A stretch of DNA of 64,000 nucleotides from Ophiodon elongatus (taxonomy: Eukaryota; Chordata; Actinopteri; Perciformes; Hexagrammidae): NCBI GenBank assembly GCA_016806645.1, contig JACSYO010001998.1, forward strand, positions 354,501 to 418,500, given 5' to 3'. The position numbers were made by a program, and so were the translations under genes. Below are positions 35,132-46,729 of the stretch, one piece after another (the stretch's first letter is position 1; each line of letters opens with the position of its first letter). Under the pieces are notes generated by a model, which was not told the DNA's origin, made no database searches, and saw only the letters and a list, made by a program, of their open reading frames with translations.

Positions 35132-35632
35132 TGTGGACAACAACCTCTGGTTCTGCTGAGTGAAGCTGATTCGGGAGTGTTTTACAACTTGGATTCTCTC
35201 TCCTGACCACCAGGGGGCGACTCCTCTGGTTGTATAGAAGTCTATATAAAATGACTCTACTTCTCTCTTGATTTATTCCCTCAGTAAACATTGTAAACAT
35301 GAGTTTATGTCTCAATCTCTAGTTTCAAGTCTTCTTCAATACAGCATGATGTTCATTTAGTAAATTATGGTCCATTTAGAGTCAAACAGACCGTAAAGCA
35401 GGGGATGCTTTTGGGCGGGGCTGACTATGATTGACAGGTCGCTGCCGCTACCAGAGCCGTATACGGCATCTCTACGTCACTCCTCCACATTCCAAATATG
35501 GTAACTTCTGTTCATTGGTTGAGGAAAAAACAACATGGCGGTGGCTGTTATCCAAGATGGCGACAGCAAACTCGAGGGTTCATAACAGCACGATGACTAC
35601 GTCCACTTCTTATATAAGTCTGTGTGTGTGAG
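35132..35632 (-). repeat. Dispersed repeat family B, copy 2
   Basis: Close to copy 3 but in opposite orientation. Shared blocks include CTGAGTGAAGC (35155-35165), CCCTCAGTAAACATTGTAAA, AAGTCTTCTTCAATACAGCA, CATTTAGTAAATTATGGTCC, CGCTACCAGAGCCGTATACG, CATTCCAAATATGGTAACTT and GACTACGTCCACTTCTTATA. The part holding the CRE and CCAAT boxes in copy 3 is shortened here. Confidence 0.85.
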
Positions 35633-35639
35633 ACGTGCA

Positions 35640-36238
35640 AGTGAAAAACCTGTCTGATACGCTTCCAGTCTTGACGTTTTTTTTGCTAATCGCGGTTTGT
35701 ATTCATTCAATCAAACATTACTGTAGTGGTCGTTGCAGATTAGAGGTTTTCACCGGGGAAAAAGCTACCAAAACCCAGGGCAGAAATGATTCTTATTAAA
35801 GGTGACCTTTCCAAAACAGATCAAAGGCCAGTTAAAACCCCAAGTGTGTGGAGACTCCAAGAATAATTAGATCGGATCCAAAGTGCAGTGGACCCAAATG
35901 GATCCAAAAGGAGAGAGAACATTTGATACTTCAATCCTTTTTGAGCCTTTACCTTTACATTGTGTGGATTTAAAAAAAGACAAGAAGCTACAATGAGGTG
36001 TCTGACGGACGGATAGAATGAAACAAGAGGAAGCAATAAGAGTGTGTTGGAGCAGGAGAGAAGACCGGAGGGCAGAGTGGAGGGTGTGTGTGAGAGGGGA
36101 AGAGGAGGAAGCCACACTATTTGACGGCGGCTGTCAGTTTTGATGATGTGATGAGCAACAAAGCAGAGTGAGACACGAGCAGGCAGTTCGATTCCCTGTC
36201 AGAGTGAACTCTGCTCGGGCAAGATAACTACACACCTG
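35640..36238. other. Unassigned sequence
   Basis: Contains purine-rich text (36020-36112). The minus frames over it (36117-35821) are composition artefacts. Confidence 0.35.
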
Positions 36239-36240
36239 CA

Positions 36241-36285
36241 CGCGCACACACGCACACACGCACACACGCACACACGCACACACAC
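36241..36285. repeat. (CACACACG)n microsatellite
   Basis: An octamer-period CA repeat with regularly spaced CG. Confidence 0.9.
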
Positions 36286-36289
36286 CAAA

Positions 36290-38450
36290 GAGTGTAGAGA
36301 GAACTCTCCTCTTTCACTCACACGCATATGCAGAAAAGAGCTTAAAAAAAGAAGAGAAAACACACTTTTGATGACACACACACACTTTCCATGGGGATCA
36401 ATGAAGTTTTATCTCAGCACACACACTTCAAAAACACAACACACACTCACTTTATCTAGAAGATGAAGAGAAAATCTGATATCTTTCTCTCTCTCTCTCT
36501 CTCATGCTTGCATACTGGAGATAAAATGGCTGCTTTCATTTACATCTTTTTTTTAAGAATGACATAACACAGGTCCCTTCTTTTCGCGGTGGCACAACAT
36601 TGACAGTTTGGTATTTTCCTGACCTTGGAGTTCACTTTGTACATGGTAGAGAGACAATTAAATCAGGCAGCAGAGAGAGTTGTTGGTATTTTTAGTAGAA
36701 ACTGGGTCGACACAGAATTTATCCAGAGCTTTTCCCCCTACATGTGACTGAGTGCACTTTGCCATCCTCCCAGAAAAGGTCTAACAGAGCGGTGTGACCG
36801 CAGTCTGCCGGAATCTTACAAATGGACTCATTGTTACACTGGAAATATCTAATCATGAATAAACACTAGTACATCATTATCCTTCAGTCATTTTTAAGTA
36901 GAATTTTACAGCAGTATTGCTCACAACATTTATGGGAATCTCTCCCAGAAAAGTCCATCCACCCTGTTGAGTGCCTGTGTAGTTTTGCACACACTCTGCT
37001 GTTTAGGTTTAGAATCCATTTTCAGATGAATGAATTAGTGAGTCTTGTTCTCTGTGCACTGGGACTAACCAGCTCACTCAGCATATACAAGCATTTTCTT
37101 CCTGTTTTTAGGTTAATGTACTATCACCCTCCTCCTTCTCTCTACAACACACGTTGCCATCACCACGCGTTCACCATGAGGCGTCATCCATTCAGTCAGC
37201 GGACCCTTCGGCGTTCAGCTGGAGTCTCCCGGTTGCAATGAACAGTCATTAATTAGCAGTATGCTCTGTAGAGTGCAGCCAATAGGGGAGCTCTTCTGTC
37301 CACATGAACCTGCACCTCGCGGTACTAAATGGGCGGAGCACTTGAGTGTATTTAGTGAATGGCACTGATAAACACAAGGTTGAAAATGTAAAAATAATCT
37401 TCAAAATCTCATTACACTAGTTTTCATTTGCCAATGAATTTCAGTCACTATCTCAGAAGAAGAAGAAATAAAGTTTGCCGTCTTGTCGTGACAGTTTTGA
37501 ATTAGTCCGTTCTGCACAACGTGATTGGTTGATGGCTTTATTCGTGGTGAGAAAGCTCTGAAAAAAGAATTAAAATTAAGACACTTGCTGCATAACATTC
37601 ATGTGCTGTGTGAAAGAACTCATGACAAAAACAACAATTTGTAAAAAAAATATTTCTATGCGTATTAATCACACGAGAAATAATGACCACGATGTGTAAA
37701 GGCCTTTAAATTGTTAAAGCAAGTACTATTTGTGAGGTTTTGACATTACTTACAAATTATTGATAGCAAAACTAATATCCTACTGAAGGGCTTCTTGTTA
37801 ACTGACTTTGTGCTTCTCGTCACAGCTCAGGCAGACGTTCCTTCAAACGTCTCCAAAGCCACGCCACTTCTCCTGTGTTTAACCCTTTGCATCCAGCACC
37901 TGTTGGTCTCACATGAGCATCCCCTCCACTTTGTGACAACACGTGTGCCTACAGTAAGTTTTGGCTACATGCAGCTCATATGCATGTTCCAGCTCTTTAC
38001 ACTCAGCAATGCGTTTTACTAGCTGGTCAACACATTCACTGAATATCACTCAGATGGTAGTTGATAAAACATTTTTTTTTGTATTATCTCAACCTTATTT
38101 GTTGCGGTTAACAAAACAATGCAGTGTGGTGCAAACTGATGATACCTAGTGTGTCCATTTTCAGAATCTGTGACGCAAAGTCACACGTTATTTGTTTTAC
38201 CAAGAAGTAGCTGCCTGTAACGACGCACCACCGTTACCTAGCCCATGGATAGTGTGTGAGATGGGGTGTGAAGGAGGACACAAGTTTATTGTATGTATTT
38301 ATTGTTGGACTGTGGATGCTGGGAGCCATGTGCTCAGCTGGGGCACAGAGAGGTCCTTTGTTCTCCCTGCCAACAAACGGACAACTGCAGTGAGTGACAC
38401 ATTGAACTTGATTGTAGTAAATGTCTAGTTAGGTGGCAGAACAATATTGT
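36290..38450. other. Unassigned sequence
   Basis: A TC run (36486-36505) and CA-rich text around 36370-36450 are present. No gene, transposon code or RNA was recognised. Confidence 0.4.
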
Positions 38451-38451
38451 G

Positions 38452-38454
<3 letters not shown>

Positions 38455-38484
<30 letters not shown>
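38455..38484. repeat. (TA)n microsatellite
   Basis: A 30-bp alternating AT run. Confidence 0.93.
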
Positions 38485-38489
<5 letters not shown>

Positions 38490-38589
38490 TGGTACATATT
38501 GTAACAACTTACCTCTGCCTGTTTCCTCTTCCCAGGGTATTCGGGCTAAATACTTCCCCAGGAGCCCGAGGGGGCCCGTGGGGGCGGGG

Positions 38590-38745
38590 GGGGGGGGGTT
38601 GGTTAAATGCAAAGAAAAATAAAATGACGCTTCATCCAAAGCTGCTTTTTGACTCCTGATCGGCTCATTTGCCTCCATGGCCACTCGGGCATCCTAACAA
38701 GTGGTGGCAGTGGTGGGATCCATGAGCCAGAGAGCTGGGATTTCA
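38590..38745 (+). mobile_element. Possible LTR end with tRNA-Leu primer site
   Basis: TGGTGGCAGTGGTGGGATC (38702-38720) matches the complement of a tRNA-Leu 3' end with one mismatch. It lies two bases after CATCCTAACA, which has the CA ending expected of an LTR. Upstream, AAAATAAAATGACG (about 38616-38629) could be the polyadenylation signal. This would be the right end of a 5' LTR plus leader of a Gypsy-type element. No coding part and no second LTR were found, so the left limit is a guess. Confidence 0.4.
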
Positions 38746-38749
38746 TTAA

Positions 38750-41240
38750 ATAACCGACAATTATTAGTATTATTTGTATGCTTCCATTGCCACAGATATG
38801 TCATTAGATTTTATATAATTTCCGCTTGCTTCTTATCTCTCTACACTTTCTTTTTGTCCCTTGTTCCCCTCATCAAAAGACTGGAGCCTGTCGGGATGGG
38901 GTTTATTAAGAAACACAACGTTCCCATCGACTCAGGTGCACAGACGTTATTTGCTGGACTCTGTCCTGCAACACCTTGGGGAAATCACAGGAGGCAGTAA
39001 GTCTGCAGGCATTTGAGGAGGTAAAATAATTGCTAAACATACACTGTGTTTACAAGACGGGATACAACTCCCCTCTCGTCTCTGTTCCGTGAGTGTCAGA
39101 GGGGGCATGTTGTAATAAGCGATGGTTTTACGCAATCGCACAGTGAGGATCAGACTGCACGGCTGATGGAGTTCTTGATAAGACACGCTGAACTCTCTGT
39201 TGCCACAACTGTTGGATTTCAAATGCTTCCCATCTATTAAAAAGCCAGTTTTGCCACTTCTTTTTTAACAATGCATAGCGATTGTTATCGGTACATCCAT
39301 GGGTAGATTTCAAACAGCAACAGCTTACAGCTAATTTAACATAATTCTGATAGTGCCAATCTAAATTTATACCAGAATATATATATAAAAACGTAAAAAA
39401 ACAGGGATAATGTTGTAGCCTGCAGCACAACTCACGTACTCCATAACGGGGGTGGGTGGTGTCGGGGTGTCACACTTTGAAAAACCCTGATGTTGATGTT
39501 GAAAATGTGCTATATTTGAACAACAGCAATATAAAATGTCAGAAAAAGCAATCAGACAATGTGTTCACTTTACACTCATCATCGTTTACACTCGACCTCT
39601 GCCCCCCCCATTTGGACGGAGGCCATTAAATAAATCTATCAAAAGCAATTCATGTTTTTTCTCTTTTTTTTTGTTCTGTAGAGCTTCCAGTGATGAGTGG
39701 CCCCAAAGATAATCACTGATTTAATTTAGTTTAGGAGCTGGTACTGTTTAAAATTCCTCCGTGACCCAGATCTCATCTGGTAAAACATGGAAAGAGATGA
39801 GTCACAGCGGGTTGAAAATTTGATGTTCTGTTGCTGCATTAATTTTGGCAAAAAAAGACAAAAAAGAGTGTCAAGAAACAAATGGGATTATTTTTGTTTT
39901 TGCCGACTTACTGGAGTATTTGATGTTTTTACAGTCAATGTGGGGAGATTATTGAGGGACAGGAGTAAAAAATATAATTATTATTAAGTATTCCTTCCCT
40001 AAGAGCATTCGTTTGCTATAAAAATGTATCAAAGTGAGATTAAACAATTTGTCCATATGTTGGTGGACCCTGGGATAGCAATGTCAAAGATCCCTGGGTC
40101 TGTGGTTTCACTACACAAAGACAATAAATGCAAACATAAGATGTTAAAAAAAGATTTTAAAAAACTATACAAGGTAACAAAACCAGCTCAAATAAAAAGC
40201 AATGGAACAAGGATTTTGGACATACAAACTAGGATCTGAGCTCTAAGAGCCTCAGGCCACTGATGAGCCCAAAAAAGAAAGGTCAGAAAACCTGTAGTAA
40301 GAAGATGAGCTATGGGAATGAACTTGACGGCCTGTAAAGCCAGAAGGTATACCTTAAAATACATCAATAAACTCATTTATAGAGCCTTAGGCAACCAATA
40401 AAGGCCAGCAATGATAATAATAATAATAATAATGATGATATTCTCCTTTCGGCAACTGTATTCACAAGGCTACTGCCTGGCTTTAAACTCTCTTCCTGAA
40501 CCCAGAATAAAGTGAATTACGGTAACCAAGCCTTGATGGTAGAAAAACCAGACTATTAAAACAGAGATGGTCTAGATATTAACTAGGCGTGGAACAAAGT
40601 TAAAGCCCTGATTAAATATGGTATTGTCCATTTCACTGCAAATTCTGAGTTGAATCCCATTTTATATTGCATTAAAAAGTAGAACTATCTAATGTTGTTT
40701 TAGGATGTTTTGTTCTCAGTTACCCTGGTGGAATTGCATGAATTCATTTTTATTCTGCAGCCGTCCGGAAGATGTAACTATTTGTGATCTTTGCACTGAT
40801 GTATTAAACTGTTGTTTCAGACTCCCAATACAGAAAAAGAATGGCTGGAAATTGCACAAGACTTCCATCAGAAGTGGCAATTTCCCCACAGCCTCGACGC
40901 CATAGATTGGTAAAAACACATCAACATACGGCCACCAGCACAGTGAAGATTCTTTGTGCTGGATAGCTGTTGTTAATGCCAAGTACAAGTTCCGATATGT
41001 CTGCATGGGAGCACAGGCTCAGAACATCAGATACCCAGATGTTCGCAGATTGAGATTTTAAGGCCTCCTTGATATCCCTGCAGCAGAACCCTTTGTGTTT
41101 TTGGGTGATGATACATATTACGATGCATACCATTTGGTGCAAAAACCTAATGAAGCCGTACTCTCTGAACCCCTTTTCGCAGCTGTGCAGTAGTGGAACA
41201 TAGGTTTGTTGCTATGACAAAAAGGTAAAAATGATTCCTC
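38750..41240. other. Unassigned sequence
   Basis: At 39455-39490, GGGTGTCACACTTTGAAAAA followed by CCCTG resembles the right terminus of an hAT element (CAGGGTTTTTCAAAG on the other strand), with no left partner seen. A microsatellite lies at 40414-40433. No gene was recognised. Confidence 0.35.
40414..40433. repeat. (AAT)n microsatellite
   Basis: About seven trinucleotide units, followed by ATGATGAT. Confidence 0.85.
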
Positions 41241-41245
41241 AATAT

Positions 41246-41375
41246 AAATGGTAAATGGACTGTACTTGTATAGCGTCTTTCTAGTCTTCTGGCCACTCAA
41301 AGCTCTTTAACACTACATGACATCATTCACCCACTCACACCCATTCATACACTGATGACAGGGGCTACCATGCAA
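41246..41375 (-). mobile_element. SINE copy 2, 5'-truncated
   Basis: Read on the minus strand it has CTTGCATGGTAGCCCCTG, CATCAGTGTATGAATGG, TAGTGTTAAAGAGCTTTGAG, GGCCAGAAGACTAGAAAGAC and GTACAGTCCATTTACCATT. The middle blocks correspond to the tail of the SINE at 32385-32640. The B box is missing. Confidence 0.75.
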
Positions 41376-41389
41376 GGTGCCTTCTAAAA

Positions 41390-42670
41390 TTAACAATTGC
41401 CAACTCTTGAAAGTGAAAAGCAAGTCAATGAAATGCATCAGCTAGTATTAACATTCCATAACAATATCAAGCTGCCCTTTCCTTTTACTAACCAACAAAA
41501 GCAGGTACAAATAAAAGGTTTCCGTACTCTGCCTCCCAAATGGCCTCTCCACGTCCATGTGTGCATCGTGTGTATACGTCCGTAGAGAGGACCACTATGT
41601 GGGGGACATTTGTACAGTGTGTGGGGGGTTGGCGGGTGGAGGATCCATTCAGTAGGTGGTAGAATGTATAAGGAGGATGACATTACATCAGGGCAATCAC
41701 ACCCCTGAGCCTCATGTAAATCATTCATCATCTTTCTCTTTACTCTCGTCTTTTTCACAGTGCTATTAATTAACCTCAACTCCTTCGTAACTCGCGCCCC
41801 CCGAGGGGCTATCACTATCACTATCCCGGCTTCTACCTTCCTGTAAAGCAGGAGCCATCTGCTGCAGCACTTTTACTTTCACCCGGTTCAATGGAATCCG
41901 CAGATTGGCTTTTACCTTTGCGTTCGGAGCAGGACCGGGATTTCCATTATCATTCTATGTGAAGTAGATGGTTTGAGATGGACACGCCGACAGCTCCGCA
42001 GCGACGCAAGGGCATCTTTAATCAATTGATAGAGCTGGGGAAAAAAGAGTCAAGATCCGGGGATATTTCCATGTATCTATAAAAAATGAAAAAAGGTATT
42101 TCTTTTAACTAAATAAAACTATTAAAGTGTAATACTTACATTCATGCTCTGTATAGAAGCTGACTGTATAGAACTTGGGCTGCTTTAAGTGGCACATTGG
42201 TTGATATGTTTTCTTCAAAGACAATGATGTCACCAGGTGCTTTCACTTAGTTGTCAGTGACTTTTGGAAGCTTGGAGTTCTGGGTTCTCAAAGTTGTAGT
42301 CCTCGTCTACGGCAAATGTTGTAAACTTCTCAGATAAATGATGTATGAATACGTTTTGTGTGGCTGTGTGCACACGCTTGCTCTTCCTTTCTCTTTTTTA
42401 CACAAGGCAAACCCTTCATCAAGCTGGACTGTCCTCGGGGGTTCCCCCCTCACAACAGGATATTGGATACTAAATGTTTAATATTTGTGTTTTGGAATCT
42501 GTGCAGCCAAGATGGACAGCCGAGCAGATTTGGCAAGATAGTGTTTAGAACCATAAAAAAAGAAGAAAAATCAAGGCTTTGCTTACTAATGTTGGAAGGG
42601 GGAAGTCAGGGCCCAACATCGGCATGAGTGAAGTAGCGTGTAGCCCATATATCTCTGTATATGCCACAAG
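41390..42670. other. Unassigned sequence
   Basis: A minus frame of 127 codons (41821-41438) has no recognised domain and no splice context. Nothing else was seen. Confidence 0.35.
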
Positions 42671-42673
42671 CAA

Positions 42674-43185
42674 CCACAGACTGTGTATAAGAAGTGGACG
42701 TAGTCTTTGTGACGTCACCCATTGGTTTGTGGAGCCCTGCTATGAAGCCTCGAGTTCAGCTATTTTGCCGTCGCCATATTGTTTTTTTCGCAACCAATGA
42801 ACAGAAGTTACCATATTTGGAATGCGGAGGAGTGACTTAGAGACGCCGTATACGGCTCTGGTAGCGGCAGCGACCTGTCAATCACCTTGTAGCCCGCCCT
42901 AAAGCAAACAGTGCTTTATGGTCTGTTTGACTCTAAATGGACCGTCATTTACTAAATGAACATCATGCTGTATTGAAGAAGACTTGAAACTAGAAATTGA
43001 GACCATAAGCTCATGTTTACAATGTTTACTGAGGGAATAAATAATTTTCTCATAGACTTCCATACAATTAGACTTATTTTTGCAACTAGAGATGTCGCCC
43101 CCTACTGGTCAGTAGAGAGAATGCACGTTTTAAGACACTTCAGCATCTGCTTCACTCAGCAGGACCGGAGGATTTTTGTCACAAA
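42674..43185 (+). repeat. Dispersed repeat family B, copy 3
   Basis: The best preserved copy: CACAGACTGTGTATAAGAAG, then GTGACGTCACCCATTGGTTT, CCGTCGCCATATTG, CATATTTGGAATGCGGAGGA, GCCGTATACGGCTCTGGTAG, TGTTTGACTCTAAATGGACC, CATCATGCTGTATTGAAGAA, ACAATGTTTACTGAGGGAAT, GATGTCGCCCCCTACTGGTC and AGTAGAGAGAATGCACG. It ends near CAGGACCGGAGGATTTTTGTC. A perfect cAMP response element (TGACGTCA, 42710-42717) and an inverted CCAAT box (ATTGG, 42721-42725) lie near its left end. No coding capacity. Confidence 0.85.
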
Positions 43186-43189
43186 CATC

Positions 43190-44676
43190 CTTTGGGCCCC
43201 CATCGACCACCAACATCTTTTGGCAGGGAACGCCATCAATTCACTGCTGATTCAGCATGAAAGCGTCTGACTCACATGTAGTTCGCACATCAGATGTTCC
43301 TGCGTATATTTAGTCAGAGAGAGGGGGGGTAGTGTCACAGTTCTGAAAACTAACATTAGCCACGTGTGAGCTAATTTAAATGCTGTAGTAGAGTTAAGAA
43401 TGCTTATCAGACAAGACTGATAAAATGCAGCTTGTCCGTTCTTGTCCCCACGGACACCAACAGTCTCTGTTTGCTGGTGGTGTTTCTCAGCAGTGATAGG
43501 CAGGAGGAGTTGGACCAAACCACAGAAATACTGAGCTCCTTCAAATTAACCAAGACCCCTCGGGAGAATTTCACCAGACAGCAAAAAGATCTCTGAATTT
43601 TCTCTTATTTTCATTTTTCATACTTGTTCAGTTAAATGTTAAATAATGTTGTGTTATCATCCGCTGTGTTATGAAGACACGACAGGCCAGAATCCCCAGT
43701 TGAGTTGGTTTATTCTAGAAATAGTCTCCTGTCTGGCACTGCCTTCACATGCTGGATAACGTGTATAATGGGGCTCTGAGATTTATGTGTGGATCTCTTG
43801 CTCACCATTGTATTTCATACGCAAATGTGATTTGGCCTGCTTTATGTTCATGCCGCCTCAGTCACTGGTCAGTTTTCTCTAAAAAGCTACTCTTAGCAAA
43901 ATTCCCACCTACTTATCTTTTCTTTTAAGCCATGTGCATCACTTAGGACATTCTTGGCTTTCCATTTTTTTATACTTCTGTGTTAATAATGCATATGGCA
44001 TACAGAGTTTTTTTTTTAGTTTTTTTTTTTAGTTCATCCTCAGCTCCTATAATAAGTGTATAATAAAGTGTGTAGTCAAAATACAGACATTCCACTCCTT
44101 TAGGACAAAACATCCCCATTGAAGCCCCATAAAACCAAAATGTTTGATCCCAGAAGCATTACAGCATAAACTAATGCATTCTATTTCATCAGCTTTTCAA
44201 TCTATTTAATTTACAATTTTCCAACAGATTGCCTATGGGCAAATATCTGTTATTTCTTGGTTTTCACTCCATTTTCTACCAGATTGAGACATTTTTCTAG
44301 TAATAATACATATTTGCCTTATTTTCCTGGTTTCCAGTCGGGGCATTGTTGGTGTCTAACGGAGCACTGCAGGCAAATATAGCAAATGTATGCAACAAAC
44401 ATTATTTATACTCAAAATAAAAATGCATCAAAATCAATATTGCAAACTCACTGATATATCCCAGGCTTTGATAAACCCCCAAATAAAATCCACCCAGCAT
44501 TTAATACATGGAAACTAATTCATTTGTGTGTGCTTTTTCATGTAAAACATAGTGGCATCATCTCTTTCTGAAAATGAATTTATATTTGGTAGCTGAGATC
44601 AGGACTGATTTGATAGGAAGAAAAAGTGGAAAACAAAATCGTATTTTACAGCAGTTTCAGTGAGGGGCATTTTTGT
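43190..44676. other. Unassigned AT-rich sequence
   Basis: T runs at 44010-44030 and an AT-rich composition. No gene or known repeat was seen. Confidence 0.4.
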
Positions 44677-44685
44677 CCTCTAAGG

Positions 44686-45745
44686 CAGTGTTTTTCAACC
44701 TTTTTTGAGCCACGGCACATTTTTTACAATAAAAAAATCCCGCGGCACACCAACAACCAAAAAAGTTACAAAATGCATCTCGTTCACAATGGCTCTGCAG
44801 CAGGTAGTATTAATGTTTCTGCCACAGTGTGTGGGATTTTTGATTTGGCCACTGTGGTATTTGTCATAAATACATGTTGGTACATTGATGTTCATGTATG
44901 TTTAATTGATGGATGTAAGAAACAGTACATGTAGGGACTTAGGACCCAGGGGGGATTCAGGTGAGAAGGACAACCTGGGGCAGAGCCGGTATCGGGGAGA
45001 CAGCACGCGGAAAGTGGAATAAAGAGTTACAATAAAGAGCAGTTGTTCTCACGTCTTATGTGTGTTTAAAAACACGACAGCCACCAGCTCAGCTACTAAA
45101 GAGCTTTGAGAGCTTTCTCAGACACATTTGTGGATTTCCTCATAAAAGTTACCCGTTTCTCAGTTTGTGTGCGCAGGCGAACACAATAGTCCCTGTTCTT
45201 GTTGCTAAGTGACGGTGTTTCGTCTCGAGATTACGTCACAGCTTGTTTGGGACCATGGCGCTGTTTGATAGCTTTTCCCCACAAACCAAGCATAACGGAA
45301 TCGGTGCAAGTGAATCCAAACGAAAGATAATTTTCACCGTACTGCCTCGAGCTCACAGTTTTTTCTTTTTTTTTTTTACCACCACTCGTTCTGGGCTTTT
45401 CATCTGGTTAGACGGTTGCCCAGAGACCAGTTCAGAGTCTGCATTTTTCTTTTTGAAATATTTCTCCATCGCCGTTCTTCACCACAACCTCTCCCGCGCA
45501 TCATTTAACGTTAATTCTACTATTTTAAATTAACAAGGTAATTATTGCGCTACCTACTGCCACCCACTGGCATGGAAGAGTATTTCATTACTAGGCCAGA
45601 CACTATATTGCAGGCTCAGACGCTCAACAATGGCAAATTATTTGCGGCAACTAAATAATATTTTTTTGGACCGATTAAGTGAAATTGGACATTTTCCCAC
45701 GGCACACCTGACTATCTCTCACGGCACGGTGGTTGAAAATCGCTG
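44686..45745. mobile_element. hAT element, non-autonomous, 1,060 bp, with 8-bp target duplication
   Basis: The left end CAGTGTTTTTCAACC (44686-44700) and the right end GGTTGAAAATCGCTG (45731-45745) are terminal inverted repeats with 13 of 15 positions matching. CTCTAAGG occurs on both sides (44678-44685 and 45746-45753) as the 8-bp target duplication. Subterminal GAGCCACGGCACATTTTTTA on the left and CACGGCACACCTGACTATC on the right mirror each other, as in the Charlie-like hAT group. No transposase frame is present. The interior has an AATAAAG word (45017-45023) and a GC-richer, promoter-like part (about 45160-45300, with TTACGTCACAGC and an ATG in good context at 45255), perhaps left from the parent element. 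Confidence 0.9.
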
Positions 45746-45753
45746 CTCTAAGG

Positions 45754-46324
45754 TAACAAGAGGGAGTTTTTATCTGACACTGCACTAAGAATAAAAAATA
45801 TAAAAGTCCACCCATTATTTACAATTTAAAAACAAATTAATTTATTGTGTTTTTCATAAAAAACAACAGTGGCATCCTATCAACAGACTTTTAAAGGGTT
45901 ACAATTCTGAAAAAGAATGGATATTTTATGGAATGGAGTTATTTCAGGACTGAAGTTGGTTAAAATATAATATAATATCTTTGACATGTGTGTCCTCTAA
46001 TGACACCAGAGCAACGTTCTAAAAAGGAATGCACAAGGGTTAAATTTGAATTATGGTTTGTGGTTCCCAAAATCAGAACTGAACCGCAGCTTTAGGAATA
46101 TCTGCACCTACGGCATGGGACAATCTTAAGCTTCAAAATATAATAACCCTGATGGCTGGACAAATACCAGACACAATCTGAGCGTCTCGGCTGAAAATAC
46201 GCCGTGCATGCATAGCGCTCTCGAGTGCTCCTAGGTGGACGTTTTCTTAAACATTTTGAAAGATGTGATATTGTATGACTTTTCAAATGTTGAAACAGAT
46301 TAATTGTTGAGATTAACAGATATA
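45754..46324. other. Unassigned AT-rich sequence
   Basis: No gene. The minus frame 46286-46092 has no similarity. Confidence 0.35.
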
Positions 46325-46378
46325 TTACTGTCCACCCTGCAAGTAGTTCTCCGTCTCCAAAGGGTTGGTGACCCCTGA
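46325..46378 (-). mobile_element. hAT terminal fragment
   Basis: On the minus strand it begins CAGGGGTCACCAACCCTTTG, then GAGACGGAGAACTACTTGCA. This is the form of a widespread fish hAT terminus (CAGGGGTCACCAACC). The other terminus and an 8-bp duplication of ACCTAGCT were not found, so only about 54 bp of one end can be supported. Confidence 0.5.
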
Positions 46379-46664
46379 CCTAGCTTGTCCAGGTGGCACC
46401 GTTACCTGCCTGGTTGCCTGTCGCCTACACGGTAGTATCATTTGTCACAGCTAACGGACTTATTGTACCAATAACTTGTGACAGACTGCAAGCGAGTTAG
46501 TGGTGGAAAAACATTCTGATGAATTTGTGAAATTGTGTAGTATCAGATTAATTTCTTTTTCCATCCGTTTGCTGTTCTCAATGTCACGCTGTGTGCTTTC
46601 GTGTTTTCAAGCTAAAAAAGCACATTTGAAATTAAAACTGAGAGTGAGGAGGAAACAAACACAA

Positions 46665-46667
<3 letters not shown>

Positions 46668-46704
<37 letters not shown>

Positions 46705-46723
46705 TGTGTGTGTGTGTGTGTGT
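46668..46723. repeat. (TG)n microsatellite
   Basis: TG run interrupted once by AGAGAG at about 46699-46704. Confidence 0.93.
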
Positions 46724-46729
46724 TGAGCC

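Noticed and set aside
39455..39490. Right end of an hAT element (TTTGAAAAACCCTG)
   Set aside because: Only one terminus is visible, and no partner or target duplication was found, so it was not listed as an element.
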